Below are positions 28,567 through 38,835 of a stretch of DNA of 64,000 nucleotides, piece after piece. The position numbers and the translations under genes are program-made. The stretch's first letter is position 1. Each line of letters begins with the position of its first letter. Origin of the DNA: Paraprevotella clara YIT 11840 (GTDB lineage Bacteria > Bacteroidota > Bacteroidia > Bacteroidales > Bacteroidaceae); NCBI RefSeq assembly GCF_000233955.1, contig NZ_JH376661.1, positions 62,001-126,000 of the forward strand. The letters run 5' to 3'. The notes beneath the pieces were generated by a model that had not been told where the DNA came from, made no database searches, and saw nothing but the letters and a program-made list of their open reading frames with translations.

Positions 28567-29172
28567 TTATTTAGAGTACAACTCAACGATCAACTGCTCC
28601 TTAATGTTCTCTGGAATGTCTGCACGTTCCGGCTTGTGGAGTAACTTGCCGGACTTGGTATTCTCATCCCACTCTATCCAAGGATATTTGCTATGGTTGA
28701 AACCAGCCAAAGCGTTGGCAATAACTTCCAAAGACTTAGATTTCTCGCGAACACCGATAATCTGACCAGGCTTAACAGCGTATGAAGGGATATTCACCAC
28801 TTCACCGTCTACGATGATGTGCTTATGTCCCACCAACTGACGGGCTGCCGCACGAGTAGGAGCAATTCCCAAACGATAAACGACATTGTCCAAACGACAC
28901 TCTAAGTTCTGCAAAAGAATCTCACCGGTAATACCGCTTGTACGGGCAGCCTTCTCAAACATATTACGGAACTGTTTCTCCAAAACACCGTAAGTATATT
29001 TAGCCTTCTGCTTTTCAGCTAACATGACACCATACTCAGAAGTTTTCTTTCTTCTGTTGTTTCCATGTTGACCGGGAGGGAAGTTTCTTTTTGACAACAC
29101 CTTGTCCGGTCCGAATATAGCCTCACCGAAACGACGAGCAATTCTTGATTTTGGTCCAGTATATCTAGCCAT
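28567..29172 (-). CDS. rpsD: 30S ribosomal protein S4
   Basis: 201 residues, normal length. Begins [17 protein letters not shown]; the S4 RNA-binding domain contains [20 protein letters not shown] and [17 protein letters not shown]. There is no cysteine cluster at the N-terminus, so it is the zinc-free form. S4 initiates 30S assembly and in enterobacteria represses the alpha operon. A 123-base spacer separates it from rpsK, long for this operon. Confidence 0.97.
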   Translation of the reverse strand: MARYTGPKSRIARRFGEAIFGPDKVLSKRNFPPGQHGNNRRKKTSEYGVMLAEKQKAKYTYGVLEKQFRNMFEKAARTSGITGEILLQNLECRLDNVVYRLGIAPTRAAARQLVGHKHIIVDGEVVNIPSYAVKPGQIIGVREKSKSLEVIANALAGFNHSKYPWIEWDENTKSGKLLHKPERADIPENIKEQLIVELYSK

Positions 29173-29295
29173 TTTAAGTTCTAATTTTTAAAGGTTCTTG
29201 CAGGAATCCCAAGTCATTGCAGCCGCGACTACAGAAAGGAAATGAAGCCCTTGAAAATCGTTGGAATCCCTACTGTTATTATGGGTTATCTCTTA
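29173..29295 (-). other. Spacer between rpsK and rpsD, possible RNA element
   Basis: Most gaps around it are under 20 bases; this one is 123. The minus-strand word GGGATTCC occurs twice, 60 bases apart (29203-29210 and 29263-29270). No reading frame is convincing. It may be a leader for S4/alpha translation control, but no known consensus was recognised. Confidence 0.35.
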
Positions 29296-29685
29296 TTAAA
29301 CTCTTCTTCTCTTAGGAGGACGACAACCGTTGTGTGGCAATGGAGTAACATCAATAATCTCCGTCACCTCAATACCTGCACCATGTATGGTACGAATAGC
29401 AGACTCACGTCCGTTACCCGGCCCTTTCACATAAGCCTTTACCTTTCTCAAGCCAAGATCGAATGCAACCTTCGCACAATCCTGGGCAGCCATCTGAGCT
29501 GCATAGGGAGTGTTCTTCTTCGAACCGCGGAATCCCATCTTACCGGCAGAGGACCATGAAATCACCTGACCCTCACTGTTTGCTAAAGACACAATGATAT
29601 TGTTGAATGAGCTATGAACATGCAACTGTCCCATAGCATCAACTTTCACATTTCTTTTCTTAGCTGCGACTGTTTTTTTTGCCAT
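29296..29685 (-). CDS. rpsK: 30S ribosomal protein S11
   Basis: 129 residues. [12 protein letters not shown] near residue 22, [17 protein letters not shown] and the C-terminal [15 protein letters not shown] are the S11 signatures. S11 forms part of the 30S platform near the mRNA exit site. It starts 9 bases after rpsM. Confidence 0.98.
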   Translation of the reverse strand: MAKKTVAAKKRNVKVDAMGQLHVHSSFNNIIVSLANSEGQVISWSSAGKMGFRGSKKNTPYAAQMAAQDCAKVAFDLGLRKVKAYVKGPGNGRESAIRTIHGAGIEVTEIIDVTPLPHNGCRPPKRRRV

Positions 29686-29694
29686 ATCTAATTA

Positions 29695-30075
29695 TTATTT
29701 AGTAGCTTTTTTCTTGTTTGCAACTGTCTTCTTCTTGCCCTTACGCGTACGAGCATTGTTCTTCGTGCTCTGACCGCGAACCGGCAAACCTAAACGGTGG
29801 CGAACACCACGATAACAACCGATATCCATCAGTCGCTTGATGTTCAACTGAATTTCAGAACGAAGATCACCTTCTACTTTGTATTCAGCACCAATCACGG
29901 CACGTATATTACCAGCCTGCTCATCAGTCCAGTCTTTTACCTTAATGTCTTTGTCGACACCGGCTTTTGCAAGGATTTTTGCTGAACTACTACGACCTAT
30001 ACCATAAATATAAGTCAAAGCAATTTCACCTCTCTTATTCTGAGGCAAATCTACACCTACAATTCTTATTGCCAT
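29695..30075 (-). CDS. rpsM: 30S ribosomal protein S13
   Basis: 126 residues. [22 protein letters not shown] opens the protein (shown in part as the S13 start); [13 protein letters not shown] and the basic tail [16 protein letters not shown] complete it. S13 contacts the 50S subunit and P-site tRNA in the 30S head. First ribosomal gene of the alpha segment after rpmJ, 32 bases away. Confidence 0.97.
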   Translation of the reverse strand: MAIRIVGVDLPQNKRGEIALTYIYGIGRSSSAKILAKAGVDKDIKVKDWTDEQAGNIRAVIGAEYKVEGDLRSEIQLNIKRLMDIGCYRGVRHRLGLPVRGQSTKNNARTRKGKKKTVANKKKATK

Positions 30076-30107
30076 ATACTTATTTTATTTCTTTTTGCTA
30101 TAAAATA

Positions 30108-30224
30108 TTAGCCCTGACGCATTTTAAACTTAGGGTTCTTTTTGTTAATAACATACAAACGTCCTTTGCGACGTACAATCTTGCACTCCGGAGTACGTTT
30201 TTTTAAAGATGCTCTTGTTTTCAT
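30108..30224 (-). CDS. rpmJ: 50S ribosomal protein L36
   Basis: 38 codons beginning [17 protein letters not shown] and ending [10 protein letters not shown]. The size, basic composition and position between infA and rpsM identify L36. Only one cysteine remains of the CxxC...C/H zinc ribbon, so this is the zinc-independent form. Confidence 0.93.
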   Translation of the reverse strand: MKTRASLKKRTPECKIVRRKGRLYVINKKNPKFKMRQG

Positions 30225-30236
30225 ATTTTTGCTTTT

Positions 30237-30455
30237 TTATTTATATCTAAATACAATGCGACCTTTAGAAAGATCATAAGGACTCATCTCCACCCGAACC
30301 TTATCCCCAGGCAGAATCTTTATATAATGCATTCTCATTTTCCCGGAAATATGAGCCGTAATCTCATGCCCATTCTCCAACTCTACTCTAAACATTGCGT
30401 TAGAAAGAGCTTCTATAATCACACCATCTTGCTCAATTGCTGACTGTTTCGCCAT
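30237..30455 (-). CDS. infA: Translation initiation factor IF-1
   Basis: 72 residues, the usual IF-1 size. [17 protein letters not shown] begins an S1/OB-fold with [18 protein letters not shown] and [18 protein letters not shown]-1 binds the 30S A site during initiation. It starts 2 bases after the map stop, suggesting translational coupling. Confidence 0.98.
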   Translation of the reverse strand: MAKQSAIEQDGVIIEALSNAMFRVELENGHEITAHISGKMRMHYIKILPGDKVRVEMSPYDLSKGRIVFRYK

Positions 30456-30457
30456 AC

Positions 30458-31252
30458 TTAATATAATTTTCCTTCTATTCTTTCTATTCCTTCAAACGAA
30501 GATAAAATATCAGCCTTCCCGTGATGAATGGCTATCGTATGCTCGAAATGTGCCGCACACTTGCCATCACAAGTTTTGATTGTCCAACGGTCTGGCATCA
30601 TCCCTATTTTGGGAGATCCTAAAGTGATCATGGGCTCGATAGCAATGCACAAACCATTCTTGATTAACGTGCCATTACCTCTTCTGCCGTAATTGGGAAC
30701 TGCCGGTTCTTCATGCATCTCTTTCCCGATACCATGCCCGACAAACTCTCTGACCACTCCATAGCCATTGGATTCACAATGATTTTGCACGGCACAACCG
30801 ATATCACCGATTCTCTTTCCGGCCAAAGCTGCCTCGATTCCCAAATAAAGAGATTCTTTCGTTACTTTCAGAAGTCTCTTGACTTCTTCGGAAACTTCCC
30901 CTACACAAAAGGTATAACAAGAATCACCATTATATCCGTCCAACAAAGTACCACAATCGACAGAGACAATGTCTCCCTCTTCAAGCGGCCTGTCATTCGG
31001 GACACCATGCACCACCTCGTCATTGACAGATGTGCAAATTGATGCCGGAAACGGTCCTCCATAAGGGTTTGGAAAACCCTTAAAGGTAGGCATCGCCCCA
31101 TGATCCCTAATGAACTCCTCGGCCAAGGCATCCAACTGTTTTGTTGTTACCCCAGGGCGGATATTCTTAGCAATCTCGGTCAACGTGTCAGCCACTAACA
31201 GGTTAGCAGCCCGCATCAACTCTATTTCATCCTCTGTCTTAAGAAATATCAT
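30458..31252 (-). CDS. map: Methionine aminopeptidase, type I
   Basis: 264 residues. The dinuclear-metal ligands are visible in [31 protein letters not shown] and AHFEHT. The enzyme removes the initiator methionine from nascent proteins. There is no N-terminal zinc extension. It lies between secY and infA in the spc segment, 12 bases after secY. Confidence 0.97.
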   Translation of the reverse strand: MIFLKTEDEIELMRAANLLVADTLTEIAKNIRPGVTTKQLDALAEEFIRDHGAMPTFKGFPNPYGGPFPASICTSVNDEVVHGVPNDRPLEEGDIVSVDCGTLLDGYNGDSCYTFCVGEVSEEVKRLLKVTKESLYLGIEAALAGKRIGDIGCAVQNHCESNGYGVVREFVGHGIGKEMHEEPAVPNYGRRGNGTLIKNGLCIAIEPMITLGSPKIGMMPDRWTIKTCDGKCAAHFEHTIAIHHGKADILSSFEGIERIEGKLY

Positions 31253-31264
31253 ATCAGATAAAAC

Positions 31265-32608
31265 TTAATAAGCAGACATACCTGAACGACCGTGAATTCG
31301 CCCCGAACTCAACAAGCCATCATAGTGTCTCATCAACAAATGGCTTTCTATCTGCTGCAAAGTATCCAAAACCACACCTACCAAAATAAGCAGGGAGGTT
31401 CCTCCGAAAAACTGTGCAAACTCCGCCTTCACATTCAACAATCCGGCAAACGCAGGCATACAAGCTATGATTGCCAAGGCCAACGAACCCGGCAAAGTGA
31501 TACGCGACATAATCTGGTCTATGTATTCGGCCGTAGCCTTACCCGGCTTAATACCAGGAATAAAACCATTATTACGCTTCATATCCTCCGCCATCTGCGT
31601 AGGATTCAACGTGATGGCAGTATAGAAATATGTAAATGCAATGATTAGCAAAGCAAAAATCACATTATACAATACACTCGTATGGTCTACCATCATTTGC
31701 ATAAACGGAGTAGCCTGGTCAACAGACGTGAAACCAATCAGCGTAATAGGGATGAACATCAAAGCCTGAGCAAAGATTATCGGCATCACATTCGCAGCAA
31801 AAAGCTTCAAAGGAATGTACTGACGGGCTCCACCGAATTGCTGGCCACCGACTACACGCTTAGCATATTGCACCGGAATCTTTCTCGTACCTTGCACCAA
31901 CAATATTGCTGCGCAAACGACAAATAGAAGTATCACTACCTCTACGATGAACATCAAAAGACCACCACCACTCAAATTATTCAAACGTGCAACGAACTCC
32001 TGACCAAATGCCTCCGGCAGACGGGCAATAATACCAATCATGATGATTAATGACACGCCATTACCAATACCCTTGTCTGTAATACGCTCACCTAACCAGA
32101 GAATAAACATACTACCGGCTGCCAGAATAATCGTCGAAGTGATCATGAAAGTAGTCCAACTAATAGCAGGACTCAATGCTCCGGCAGACTGCATCTTCAG
32201 GTTTGTCAAATATGCAGGAGCTTGCACTAACAGGATAAGTATGGTCAAATAACGCGTGTACTGGTTCATCTTACGCCGGCCGCTCTCACCTTCACGCTGC
32301 ATCTTCTGAAAAGCGGGAACCGCAATGCCTAACAACTGTATCACAATGGACGCAGAAATATAAGGCATGATTCCCAACGCAAAAATAGATGCGTTAGAAA
32401 ATGCACCTCCAGAGAACATATTCAGCAAAGACATCAATCCAGCTTCCGTCTGCGTACGCAACGCTGTCAGTTGAGATGGGTCAATTCCCGGCAGGACCAC
32501 AAACGACCCCAAACGATAGATTGCAATAAACAGAATGGTGATGAGGATCCTTTGTCTAAGATCCTCAATCATCCATATGTTCTTAAAGGTTTCTATTAAC
32601 TTCTTCAT
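31265..32608 (-). CDS. secY: Protein translocase subunit SecY
   Basis: 447 residues from ATG 32608, four bases past the rplO stop; an earlier in-frame start would overlap rplO. Ten hydrophobic segments are apparent. Signatures include the GSFVVLPGIDPSQL loop, FALGIMPYISASI, GERITDKGIGNGVSLII and the C-terminal LMRHYDGLL. SecY forms the inner-membrane protein-conducting channel with SecE, whose gene is in the right-hand block. Confidence 0.97.
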   Translation of the reverse strand: MKKLIETFKNIWMIEDLRQRILITILFIAIYRLGSFVVLPGIDPSQLTALRTQTEAGLMSLLNMFSGGAFSNASIFALGIMPYISASIVIQLLGIAVPAFQKMQREGESGRRKMNQYTRYLTILILLVQAPAYLTNLKMQSAGALSPAISWTTFMITSTIILAAGSMFILWLGERITDKGIGNGVSLIIMIGIIARLPEAFGQEFVARLNNLSGGGLLMFIVEVVILLFVVCAAILLVQGTRKIPVQYAKRVVGGQQFGGARQYIPLKLFAANVMPIIFAQALMFIPITLIGFTSVDQATPFMQMMVDHTSVLYNVIFALLIIAFTYFYTAITLNPTQMAEDMKRNNGFIPGIKPGKATAEYIDQIMSRITLPGSLALAIIACMPAFAGLLNVKAEFAQFFGGTSLLILVGVVLDTLQQIESHLLMRHYDGLLSSGRIHGRSGMSAY

Positions 32609-32612
32609 CGAA

Positions 32613-33059
32613 TCAAAGTTTTGTAGCGTTACCACCGGCAGCCTTGATAGCTGCTTCTGCACTCTTAGAGAATGCGTTCGCTTCTACATCAACTTTAGAA
32701 GTAAGCTGACCATTACCCAAAATCTTAACCAACTGCTTGGCAGAAGCCAAACCGGCAGCTACGATATCAGCCAAAGTGATTTTCTCCAAATTCTTAGCAG
32801 TAGCCAAAGCCTGGATAGCATCAAGGTTTACAGCCTTATACTCCACTCTATTGATGTTCTTGAAACCGAATTTCGGCAAGCGACGTTGCAAAGGCATCTG
32901 ACCACCTTCGAAACCGATCTTCTTCTTATAACCAGATCTAGCCTTCGCACCCTTGTGACCGCGGGTTGAAGTGCCACCTAAACCGGAACCGGCACCACGC
33001 CCTACTCTTTTACGAGTCTTAACCGAACCACAAGCTGGTTTTAAAGTATTTAATTTCAT
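32613..33059 (-). CDS. rplO: 50S ribosomal protein L15
   Basis: 148 residues. The N-terminus MKLNTLKPACGSVKTRKRVGR (in part), the glycine/arginine-rich GAGSGLGGTSTRGHKG and FEGGQMPLQRRLPKFGF identify L15. It lies between rpmD and secY in the spc segment. Confidence 0.98.
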   Translation of the reverse strand: MKLNTLKPACGSVKTRKRVGRGAGSGLGGTSTRGHKGAKARSGYKKKIGFEGGQMPLQRRLPKFGFKNINRVEYKAVNLDAIQALATAKNLEKITLADIVAAGLASAKQLVKILGNGQLTSKVDVEANAFSKSAEAAIKAAGGNATKL

Positions 33060-33084
33060 TTCGTATCAGTTTAATAGTAAATAA

Positions 33085-33261
33085 TTAATCTACGACGATT
33101 ACCAGATGGTGCAATTTCTGAACCATACCGCGAGTTGAGGGAGTGTCTTCTACTTCAACTACCTGATTGATTTTTCTCAATCCCAAAGTATCAAGTGTTC
33201 TTTTCTGGTCTTTCGGAGCACCAATTCTACTTTTGATTTGCTTCACTTTTATAGTTGCCAT
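33085..33261 (-). CDS. rpmD: 50S ribosomal protein L30
   Basis: 58 codons; start at 33261, stop at 33085. The product begins MATIKVKQIKSRIGAPKDQK and includes LDTLGLRKINQVV and GMVQKLHHLVIVVD, the L30 ferredoxin-like fold. It fills the gap between rpsE and rplO exactly as in other bacteria. Confidence 0.96.
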   Translation of the reverse strand: MATIKVKQIKSRIGAPKDQKRTLDTLGLRKINQVVEVEDTPSTRGMVQKLHHLVIVVD

Positions 33262-33271
33262 AAAAACCTCC

Positions 33272-33784
33272 TTATCCTCTAAATACTTTATCCAAATTCA
33301 CACCACGGTTCTGTGCAATCATCTTGGCATCACGCATTTCAGCCAAGGCCAAAATCGTAGCTTTCACCAAATTGTGAGGATTAGACGACCCCTTAGACTT
33401 AGCCAGACAGTCCGTTATACCCACGCTCTCGCACACTGCACGCATGGCACCACCTGCTACCACACCCGTTCCGGTTGATGCAGGCTTGATGAATACTTCA
33501 GCACCACCGAACTTTGCTTCCTGCTCGTGAGGCACAGTACCATTCAAAACGGGAACTTTCACCAGATTCTTCTTGGCTGCTTCCACGCCTTTGGCAATAG
33601 CTGCTGTTACTTCTCCAGCCTTACCAAGTCCCCAACCAATGATACCATTACCATTACCAACTACAACAATGGCAGCGAAAGTAAACGTTCTACCACCCTT
33701 GGTTACCTTGGTAACACGATTGATAGCAACCAATCTGTCTTTTAATTCGATATCACTGCTTATCTTTACTCTATTAATTGCCAT
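33272..33784 (-). CDS. rpsE: 30S ribosomal protein S5
   Basis: 170 residues. [18 protein letters not shown], the double-stranded-RNA-binding [17 protein letters not shown] and [15 protein letters not shown] are S5 signatures. S5 helps maintain decoding accuracy with S4 and S12. It starts 6 bases after rplR. Confidence 0.98.
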   Translation of the reverse strand: MAINRVKISSDIELKDRLVAINRVTKVTKGGRTFTFAAIVVVGNGNGIIGWGLGKAGEVTAAIAKGVEAAKKNLVKVPVLNGTVPHEQEAKFGGAEVFIKPASTGTGVVAGGAMRAVCESVGITDCLAKSKGSSNPHNLVKATILALAEMRDAKMIAQNRGVNLDKVFRG

Positions 33785-33790
33785 AATCCT

Positions 33791-34132
33791 TTAAAATTTA
33801 AGTCCACCGTTACGTGCAGCGTCTGCAACTTCTTTCACTCTACCGTGATACAAGTAACCGTTACGATCGAAAACAACAGTAGTAATACCTGCTTCCAAAG
33901 CCTTTTTAGCAATCAACTCCCCTACTTTTGCAGCTTGTTCTTTCTTCGGCATCGTTTCCATACCCAAAGAAGAAGCCGCTACCAAAGTAGTTCCGGTCGT
34001 ATCGTTAATTATCTGAACATAGATTTGCTTGTTACTTCTAAACACTGACATACGCGGACGTTCAGTAGTACCTGAAATCTTATTGCGTACTCTATACTTG
34101 ATTTTGATTCGTCTTTCTAATTTCGTTATCAT
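33791..34132 (-). CDS. rplR: 50S ribosomal protein L18
   Basis: 113 residues. [34 protein letters not shown] and [20 protein letters not shown] match L18, which binds 5S rRNA together with L5 and L25. It lies 18 bases downstream of rplF. Confidence 0.98.
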   Translation of the reverse strand: MITKLERRIKIKYRVRNKISGTTERPRMSVFRSNKQIYVQIINDTTGTTLVAASSLGMETMPKKEQAAKVGELIAKKALEAGITTVVFDRNGYLYHGRVKEVADAARNGGLKF

Positions 34133-34150
34133 AATCTTACTGTTTTAAAA

Positions 34151-34723
34151 TTACTTAGCACCAGCTGACTTACCAGACTTTCTACGAATCTGCTCGCCAA
34201 CGAACAAAACACCTTTTCCTTTATATGGTTCAGGCATACGGAAAGAACGAATTTTAGCACAAACTTGTCCCAACAATTGCTTGTCGCAAGACTCCAATAT
34301 GATAAGAGGATTCTGATTTCTCTCAGATTTTGTCTCTACTTTGATTTCTTTCGGCAACTGAAGGAAGATATTGTGCGTGTACCCCAATGCAAACTCAATC
34401 AAGTTGCCCTGATTGCTGGCACGGAAACCCACACCCACAAGTTCCAACTTCTTCACATAACCTTCTGAAACACCTACAACCATATTATGAACCAAAGAAC
34501 GATACAAACCGTGGAAAGCTTGCTTCTGCTTCATTTCCACAGAATCATTCTGCTCATCAATGGTAAAAACAATCTCAGAATCAACAATCTCAACTTTGAT
34601 TGAAGGATGTACAGCCTGACTCATCTCTCCTTTCGGTCCCTTTACAGAAACCACATTCTCATCATTCACAGATACTGTAACGCCTGCAGGAATGCTAATC
34701 GGTAATTTTCCTATTCTAGACAT
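34151..34723 (-). CDS. rplF: 50S ribosomal protein L6
   Basis: 190 residues starting MSRIGKLPISIPAGV at 34723; a start 10 codons earlier is open but reads into the rpsH end and lacks L6 similarity. Both L6 repeats are present, ending with the characteristic RMPEPYKGKGVLFVGE and RRKSGKSAGAK. L6 sits near the GTPase centre of the 50S subunit. Confidence 0.97.
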   Translation of the reverse strand: MSRIGKLPISIPAGVTVSVNDENVVSVKGPKGEMSQAVHPSIKVEIVDSEIVFTIDEQNDSVEMKQKQAFHGLYRSLVHNMVVGVSEGYVKKLELVGVGFRASNQGNLIEFALGYTHNIFLQLPKEIKVETKSERNQNPLIILESCDKQLLGQVCAKIRSFRMPEPYKGKGVLFVGEQIRRKSGKSAGAK

Positions 34724-34737
34724 ATTATATCCTCCAA

Positions 34738-35133
34738 TTAATATACATAACAAAGTACTTCACCACCAATCTTCAGGTCAGAAGCTTCCTTGTCAGTCAT
34801 TACACCTTTAGATGTAGATATGATAGCAATACCCAATCCGTTAATTACTCTCGGCATATCCTTATAACCGGTATACTTACGCATACCCGGTGTAGATACA
34901 CGGATCAACTTCTTAATTGCGTTGACCTTGTTCACTGAATCATACTTCAGTGCTACCTTGATTGTACCTTGAGGACCATCTTCAACGAACTTATAGTTCA
35001 AGATATAGCCCTTCTCAAAAAGGATCTTGGTGATTTCCTTTTTCAAATTCGACGCAGGAACTTCAACCACTCTGTGTTTAGCTTGAATGGCGTTTCTCAA
35101 ACGCGTCAAATAATCTGCTATTGGATCTGTCAT
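34738..35133 (-). CDS. rpsH: 30S ribosomal protein S8
   Basis: 131 residues. MTDPIADYLTRLRNA opens the protein, and the C-terminal GLGIAIISTSKGVMTDKEA carries the S8 RNA-binding signature. In E. coli S8 represses the spc operon at the L5 message. Here a small perfect hairpin precedes the gene (35154-35168). Confidence 0.98.
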   Translation of the reverse strand: MTDPIADYLTRLRNAIQAKHRVVEVPASNLKKEITKILFEKGYILNYKFVEDGPQGTIKVALKYDSVNKVNAIKKLIRVSTPGMRKYTGYKDMPRVINGLGIAIISTSKGVMTDKEASDLKIGGEVLCYVY

Positions 35134-35153
35134 TTTATATAAGAATTAATTAA

Positions 35154-35168
35154 TCGGGACTCTCCCGA
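35154..35168 (-). other. Small hairpin between rpsN and rpsH
   Basis: TCGGGA and TCCCGA pair perfectly around a three-base GAG loop on the minus strand, in a 52-base spacer that is longer than its neighbours. There is no T-run strong enough for termination (ATTAATTAATT follows). It may be a message-processing or autoregulatory element. Confidence 0.45.
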
Positions 35169-35185
35169 CAATATTAAATAATAAA

Positions 35186-35485
35186 TTACCAGCTTGACTT
35201 TTTTACGCCCGGAATCAAACCACTTGAAGCCATCTCGCGGAATTGGATACGTGATATTCCGAATTGACGCATATAACCTTTCGGACGTCCCGTCAACTTA
35301 CAACGGTTGTGCAAACGAATAGGATTTGCATTCTTCGGAATCCGCTGCAACTTCTGAGCTGCCTCAAAAGCTTCAACGGGATCACCTGTATTCACGATTT
35401 TCTTCAAAGCGGCACGCTTCTCGGCATACTTAGCTACCATCTTGGCTCTCTTAACTTCACGAGCCTTCATTGATTCTTTTGCCAT
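35186..35485 (-). CDS. rpsN: 30S ribosomal protein S14
   Basis: 99 residues, the long zinc-free form: no CxxC pairs are present. [16 protein letters not shown] starts it, and [22 protein letters not shown] is the S14 core (here quoted across its two conserved blocks). It is 6 bases downstream of rplE. Confidence 0.97.
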   Translation of the reverse strand: MAKESMKAREVKRAKMVAKYAEKRAALKKIVNTGDPVEAFEAAQKLQRIPKNANPIRLHNRCKLTGRPKGYMRQFGISRIQFREMASSGLIPGVKKSSW

Positions 35486-35491
35486 ATTGTA

Positions 35492-36049
35492 TTAATCGTT
35501 TTTAGCATTTTTAAAAGGCAGACCAAACTCTTTGAGCAAGGCATAACCTTCTTCGTCAGTCTTAGCAGTAGTTACGAACGTAATGTTCATACCAAGAATT
35601 CTATCAATCGAATCGATATTGATTTCCGGGAAGATAATCTGTTCCTGAACACCCAAAGTATAGTTTCCACGACCGTCAAACTTGCTTTCGATACCTTTGA
35701 AGTCACGGATACGAGGCAAAGCCACACGAATCAACTTCTCCAAGAACTCATACATTCTTTCACGACGCAATGTCACCATTACACCGATTGGCATCTTTTT
35801 ACGCAATTTGAAGTTTGCAACGTCTTTCTTTGAAACAGTAGCCACTGCTTTCTGGCCTGTGATAGCCGAAATTTCATTAATAGCCACATCAATGATTTTC
35901 TTATCGGCAGTAGCCATACCCAATCCCTGATTGATCACAATCTTCTTGAGTACCGGAATCTGCATAGCAGAAGTATAATTGAACTGTTTCATCAAAGCAG
36001 GAGCAATACGCTCTGCATATTCTTTTTTAAGGCTCGCAGTATTTCCCAT
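35492..36049 (-). CDS. rplE: 50S ribosomal protein L5
   Basis: 185 residues. Signatures are [49 protein letters not shown] and [18 protein letters not shown]5 binds 5S rRNA in the central protuberance. Its start overlaps the rplX stop by one base (TAATG), so translation is probably coupled. Confidence 0.98.
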   Translation of the reverse strand: MGNTASLKKEYAERIAPALMKQFNYTSAMQIPVLKKIVINQGLGMATADKKIIDVAINEISAITGQKAVATVSKKDVANFKLRKKMPIGVMVTLRRERMYEFLEKLIRVALPRIRDFKGIESKFDGRGNYTLGVQEQIIFPEINIDSIDRILGMNITFVTTAKTDEEGYALLKEFGLPFKNAKND

Positions 36050-36369
36050 TACTTAATCTCCTCTCCTGATTTTTTAGCATAACGAACCAACTTTCCGTCA
36101 GCATTTAATTTTCTACCAATACGCGTCGGTTTGCCAGTCTTCGGGTCCACAACGTTCAAGTTTGAAATATGAATAGGAGCCTCTTGCTTTACAATACCTC
36201 CCTGAGGATTCTTTGCGCTCGGCTTCTGGCTCTTAGAAACCATATTCAGACCTTCTACGATGGCACGGCGTTTATCCACAAACACCTTCAACACCTTACC
36301 AGTCCGGCCTTTGTCTTCACCGGCATTTACGTAAACTGTATCGCCTTTTTTAATATGTAACTTACTCAT
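36049..36369 (-). CDS. rplX: 50S ribosomal protein L24
   Basis: 106 residues. The N-terminal KOW motif [20 protein letters not shown] and [19 protein letters not shown] identify L24, an assembly initiator of the 50S subunit. Overlaps rplE by one base. Confidence 0.97.
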   Translation of the reverse strand: MSKLHIKKGDTVYVNAGEDKGRTGKVLKVFVDKRRAIVEGLNMVSKSQKPSAKNPQGGIVKQEAPIHISNLNVVDPKTGKPTRIGRKLNADGKLVRYAKKSGEEIK

Positions 36370-36386
36370 TACTTTATTTCTTAAAA

Positions 36387-36752
36387 TTAAAGTACTTCAG
36401 GTGCCAAAGAAACGACTTTCATGTTTGCAGCACGCAACTCACGGGCAACCGGGCCGAAAATACGACTTCCTCTCAATTCACCAGCGTTATTCAGAAGAAC
36501 GCAGGCATTATCATCAAAACGGATATACGAACCGTCAGCACGACGGATCTCCTTTTTAGTACGTACAATCAAAGCCTTTGATACTGCACCTTTTTTAATA
36601 TCACTTGACGGAATGACGCTCTTGACAGAGACAACAATCACATCACCTACAGAAGCATAACGTCTTCTCGTTCCGCCTAAAACGCGGATACAAAGAGCTT
36701 CACGAGCACCGCTATTATCTGCAACAACTAATCTAGATTCTGCTTGTATCAT
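36387..36752 (-). CDS. rplN: 50S ribosomal protein L14
   Basis: 121 residues. [20 protein letters not shown] and the signature [18 protein letters not shown], followed by [20 protein letters not shown] (conserved blocks), are unmistakable. L14 contacts the 30S subunit at an intersubunit bridge. It starts 2 bases after rpsQ. Confidence 0.98.
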   Translation of the reverse strand: MIQAESRLVVADNSGAREALCIRVLGGTRRRYASVGDVIVVSVKSVIPSSDIKKGAVSKALIVRTKKEIRRADGSYIRFDDNACVLLNNAGELRGSRIFGPVARELRAANMKVVSLAPEVL

Positions 36753-36754
36753 AA

Positions 36755-37012
36755 TTACTTAGCTCTTTCTACGATTTCTACAACTCTCCAAGTCTTCGTC
36801 TTGCTCAAAGGACGAGTCTCCATAATCAACACAGTATCACCAACGTGACAGTCATTCTTCTCGTCATGAGCATGGTATTTCTTCGTCTTGGAAACGAACT
36901 TACCATAAATCGGGTGTTTCTCTTTAAACTTAGCAGCTACAACAATGGTCTTATCCATTTTGTCGCTGATTACAACACCTGTTCTTGTCTTTCTTAAATT
37001 TCTAGCTTCCAT
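36755..37012 (-). CDS. rpsQ: 30S ribosomal protein S17
   Basis: 85 residues from the ATG at 37012 ([14 protein letters not shown]), the start conserved in Bacteroidales; an ATG three codons earlier (37021) is equally open. [16 protein letters not shown] and [19 protein letters not shown] are S17 OB-fold signatures. It follows rpmC closely. Confidence 0.96.
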   Translation of the reverse strand: MEARNLRKTRTGVVISDKMDKTIVVAAKFKEKHPIYGKFVSKTKKYHAHDEKNDCHVGDTVLIMETRPLSKTKTWRVVEIVERAK

Positions 37013-37023
37013 GTGGACCATTA

Positions 37024-37218
37024 TTATTTGTTAAGTTCTCTCTGACGCAATACGGTCTTCATACGGGCAATATTACGACGTGCAGCCTTAATCTGTGCAG
37101 GATTCTCCAACGGAGAGACAGAATGGTTTAACAGCATCTGAGTGTAATTCGCTTCTTCTGTCTGAATACGCTCAGCCAATTCATTGGTCGCTAATTCTCT
37201 AATTTCTGCAATCTTCAT
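37024..37218 (-). CDS. rpmC: 50S ribosomal protein L29
   Basis: 64 residues from ATG 37218 ([18 protein letters not shown]). [19 protein letters not shown] is the L29 signature. L29 lies at the peptide exit tunnel and helps dock trigger factor. The ATG lies 2 bases past the rplP stop at 37221. Confidence 0.96.
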   Translation of the reverse strand: MKIAEIRELATNELAERIQTEEANYTQMLLNHSVSPLENPAQIKAARRNIARMKTVLRQRELNK

Positions 37219-37220
37219 AA

Positions 37221-37646
37221 TCAAGCGTTTTTATCGTAATCACGTCTAACAATAAACTTAGTTGTAACCGGAAGTTTCTGCGCAGCAAGACGCAAAGCCT
37301 CCTTTGCAATCTCATAAGAGACACCTTCCACCTCAAAAATAATACGTCCCGGAGTAATAGGGAATACATATCCCACGGGGTCACCCTTTCCTTTACCCAT
37401 ACGTACATCAGCCGGCTTCTTCGTTACAGGCTTATCAGGGAAGATACGAATCCAAATCTGACCTTCACGCTGCATGTAACGGGTCACAGCAATACGGGCA
37501 GCCTCTATCTGACGACCGGTAATCCAGTGTGTTTCGAGAGACTTAATACCGAACGTTCCGAAAGCCAATTGGTTACCGCGCTGAGCATTACCTTTGCAAC
37601 GGCCCTTCTGCGGTCTTCTATATTTTGTTCTTTTCGGTTGTAACAT
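37221..37646 (-). CDS. rplP: 50S ribosomal protein L16
   Basis: 141 residues. [37 protein letters not shown] and [13 protein letters not shown] match L16, which helps position A-site tRNA. It follows rpsC by 18 bases. Confidence 0.98.
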   Translation of the reverse strand: MLQPKRTKYRRPQKGRCKGNAQRGNQLAFGTFGIKSLETHWITGRQIEAARIAVTRYMQREGQIWIRIFPDKPVTKKPADVRMGKGKGDPVGYVFPITPGRIIFEVEGVSYEIAKEALRLAAQKLPVTTKFIVRRDYDKNA

Positions 37647-37664
37647 AATTCCTAAAATTCAAAT

Positions 37665-38387
37665 TTAACGATTAATGTTCTTCTTCTTACGGAAGTTCTT
37701 GCCACCGTTGCCACCACGGCTATTCTCTTTCGTCTGAGCAAAATTCGGAGCCAAATCACGTTTGCCATACACCTCACCGCGGCAGATCCATACCTTAATG
37801 CCCAACAAACCGACTTTCGTCAAGGCTTCAGCCTGGCAATAATCTATATCCGCACGGAAGGTGTGCAACGGAGTACGTCCTTCCTTATACATCTCAGAAC
37901 GCGCCATTTCAGCACCATTCAGACGGCCTGATATCAATATTTTGATACCCTCAGCACCACTTCTCATCGTATTGGCAATAGCCATTTTGATAGCACGACG
38001 ATAAGCAATCTTACCTTCTACCTGACGGGCGATGTTATTAGCCACAATCACAGCATCAAGTTCGGGCTTCTTAATCTCGAAGATATTGATTTGGATATCC
38101 TTATCCGTAATCTTCTTCAACTCCTCCTTCAACTTGTCAACTTCCTGGCCACCTTTACCAATGATCAATCCCGGACGCGCAGTACAAACTGTAATCGTCA
38201 CGAGTTTCAGCGTACGTTCAATAACGATTCTAGATACGCTAGCCTGAGCCAAACGAGCGTTCAAGTACTTACGAATCTTGCTGTCCTCCAACAAAGAATC
38301 ACCAAAGTCCTTGCCACCGTACCAGTTAGAATCCCAACCTCTAATAATACCTAATCGGTTGCTTATCGGATTTACTTTCTGTCCCAT
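37665..38387 (-). CDS. rpsC: 30S ribosomal protein S3
   Basis: 240 residues. [21 protein letters not shown] (N-terminus), a KH domain with [18 protein letters not shown], and [22 protein letters not shown] identify S3, part of the mRNA entry tunnel. The tail is rich in lysine, asparagine and glycine. Confidence 0.98.
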   Translation of the reverse strand: MGQKVNPISNRLGIIRGWDSNWYGGKDFGDSLLEDSKIRKYLNARLAQASVSRIVIERTLKLVTITVCTARPGLIIGKGGQEVDKLKEELKKITDKDIQINIFEIKKPELDAVIVANNIARQVEGKIAYRRAIKMAIANTMRSGAEGIKILISGRLNGAEMARSEMYKEGRTPLHTFRADIDYCQAEALTKVGLLGIKVWICRGEVYGKRDLAPNFAQTKENSRGGNGGKNFRKKKNINR

Positions 38388-38398
38388 ACCACTTTTAA

Positions 38399-38797
38399 TT
38401 AATCATTAGTTTTAGTGCCTACGAACAAAGTCACGTGATTTGAACGTTTGCGAATTCTATAACCTCTACCTTGTGGAGCCGGTCTCATTCTCTTTAACGT
38501 AGCGCCACCGTCAACATAAATCTTTGTCACGAACAATTCACCGTCTTCGGCCTTACGTTCGTTCTTTTGTTCCCAGTTTGCAATAGCAGAGCGCAATAAC
38601 TTCTCTACATCGGCAGAAGCAGCCTTTGAAGAGAACTTCAAAGTACCAAGTGCTCTGTTCACCTCCATGCCGCGAATCATATCCACCACATATCTCATCT
38701 TGCGCGGAGAGGAAGGCACATTCTGCAACTTAGCAAAATACTGGGTTTTGAGGGCTTCTTTTCTTTTTTCAGCCGCAATTTTCTTTCTTGCTCCCAT
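38399..38797 (-). CDS. rplV: 50S ribosomal protein L22
   Basis: 132 residues. [20 protein letters not shown], the extended loop, and [21 protein letters not shown] with [13 protein letters not shown] are L22 signatures. L22 lines the nascent-peptide exit tunnel. It is preceded by a 38-base gap from rpsS. Confidence 0.98.
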   Translation of the reverse strand: MGARKKIAAEKRKEALKTQYFAKLQNVPSSPRKMRYVVDMIRGMEVNRALGTLKFSSKAASADVEKLLRSAIANWEQKNERKAEDGELFVTKIYVDGGATLKRMRPAPQGRGYRIRKRSNHVTLFVGTKTND

Positions 38798-38835
38798 TTA
38801 TATAATTACTTTATTATTTCAAATAATCAACCTGC

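Noticed and set aside
31252-31270. tuf expected after fusA or near the superoperon
   Set aside because: No second tuf-like sequence occurs in the superoperon; the only copy seen is the partial gene at 63048-64000.
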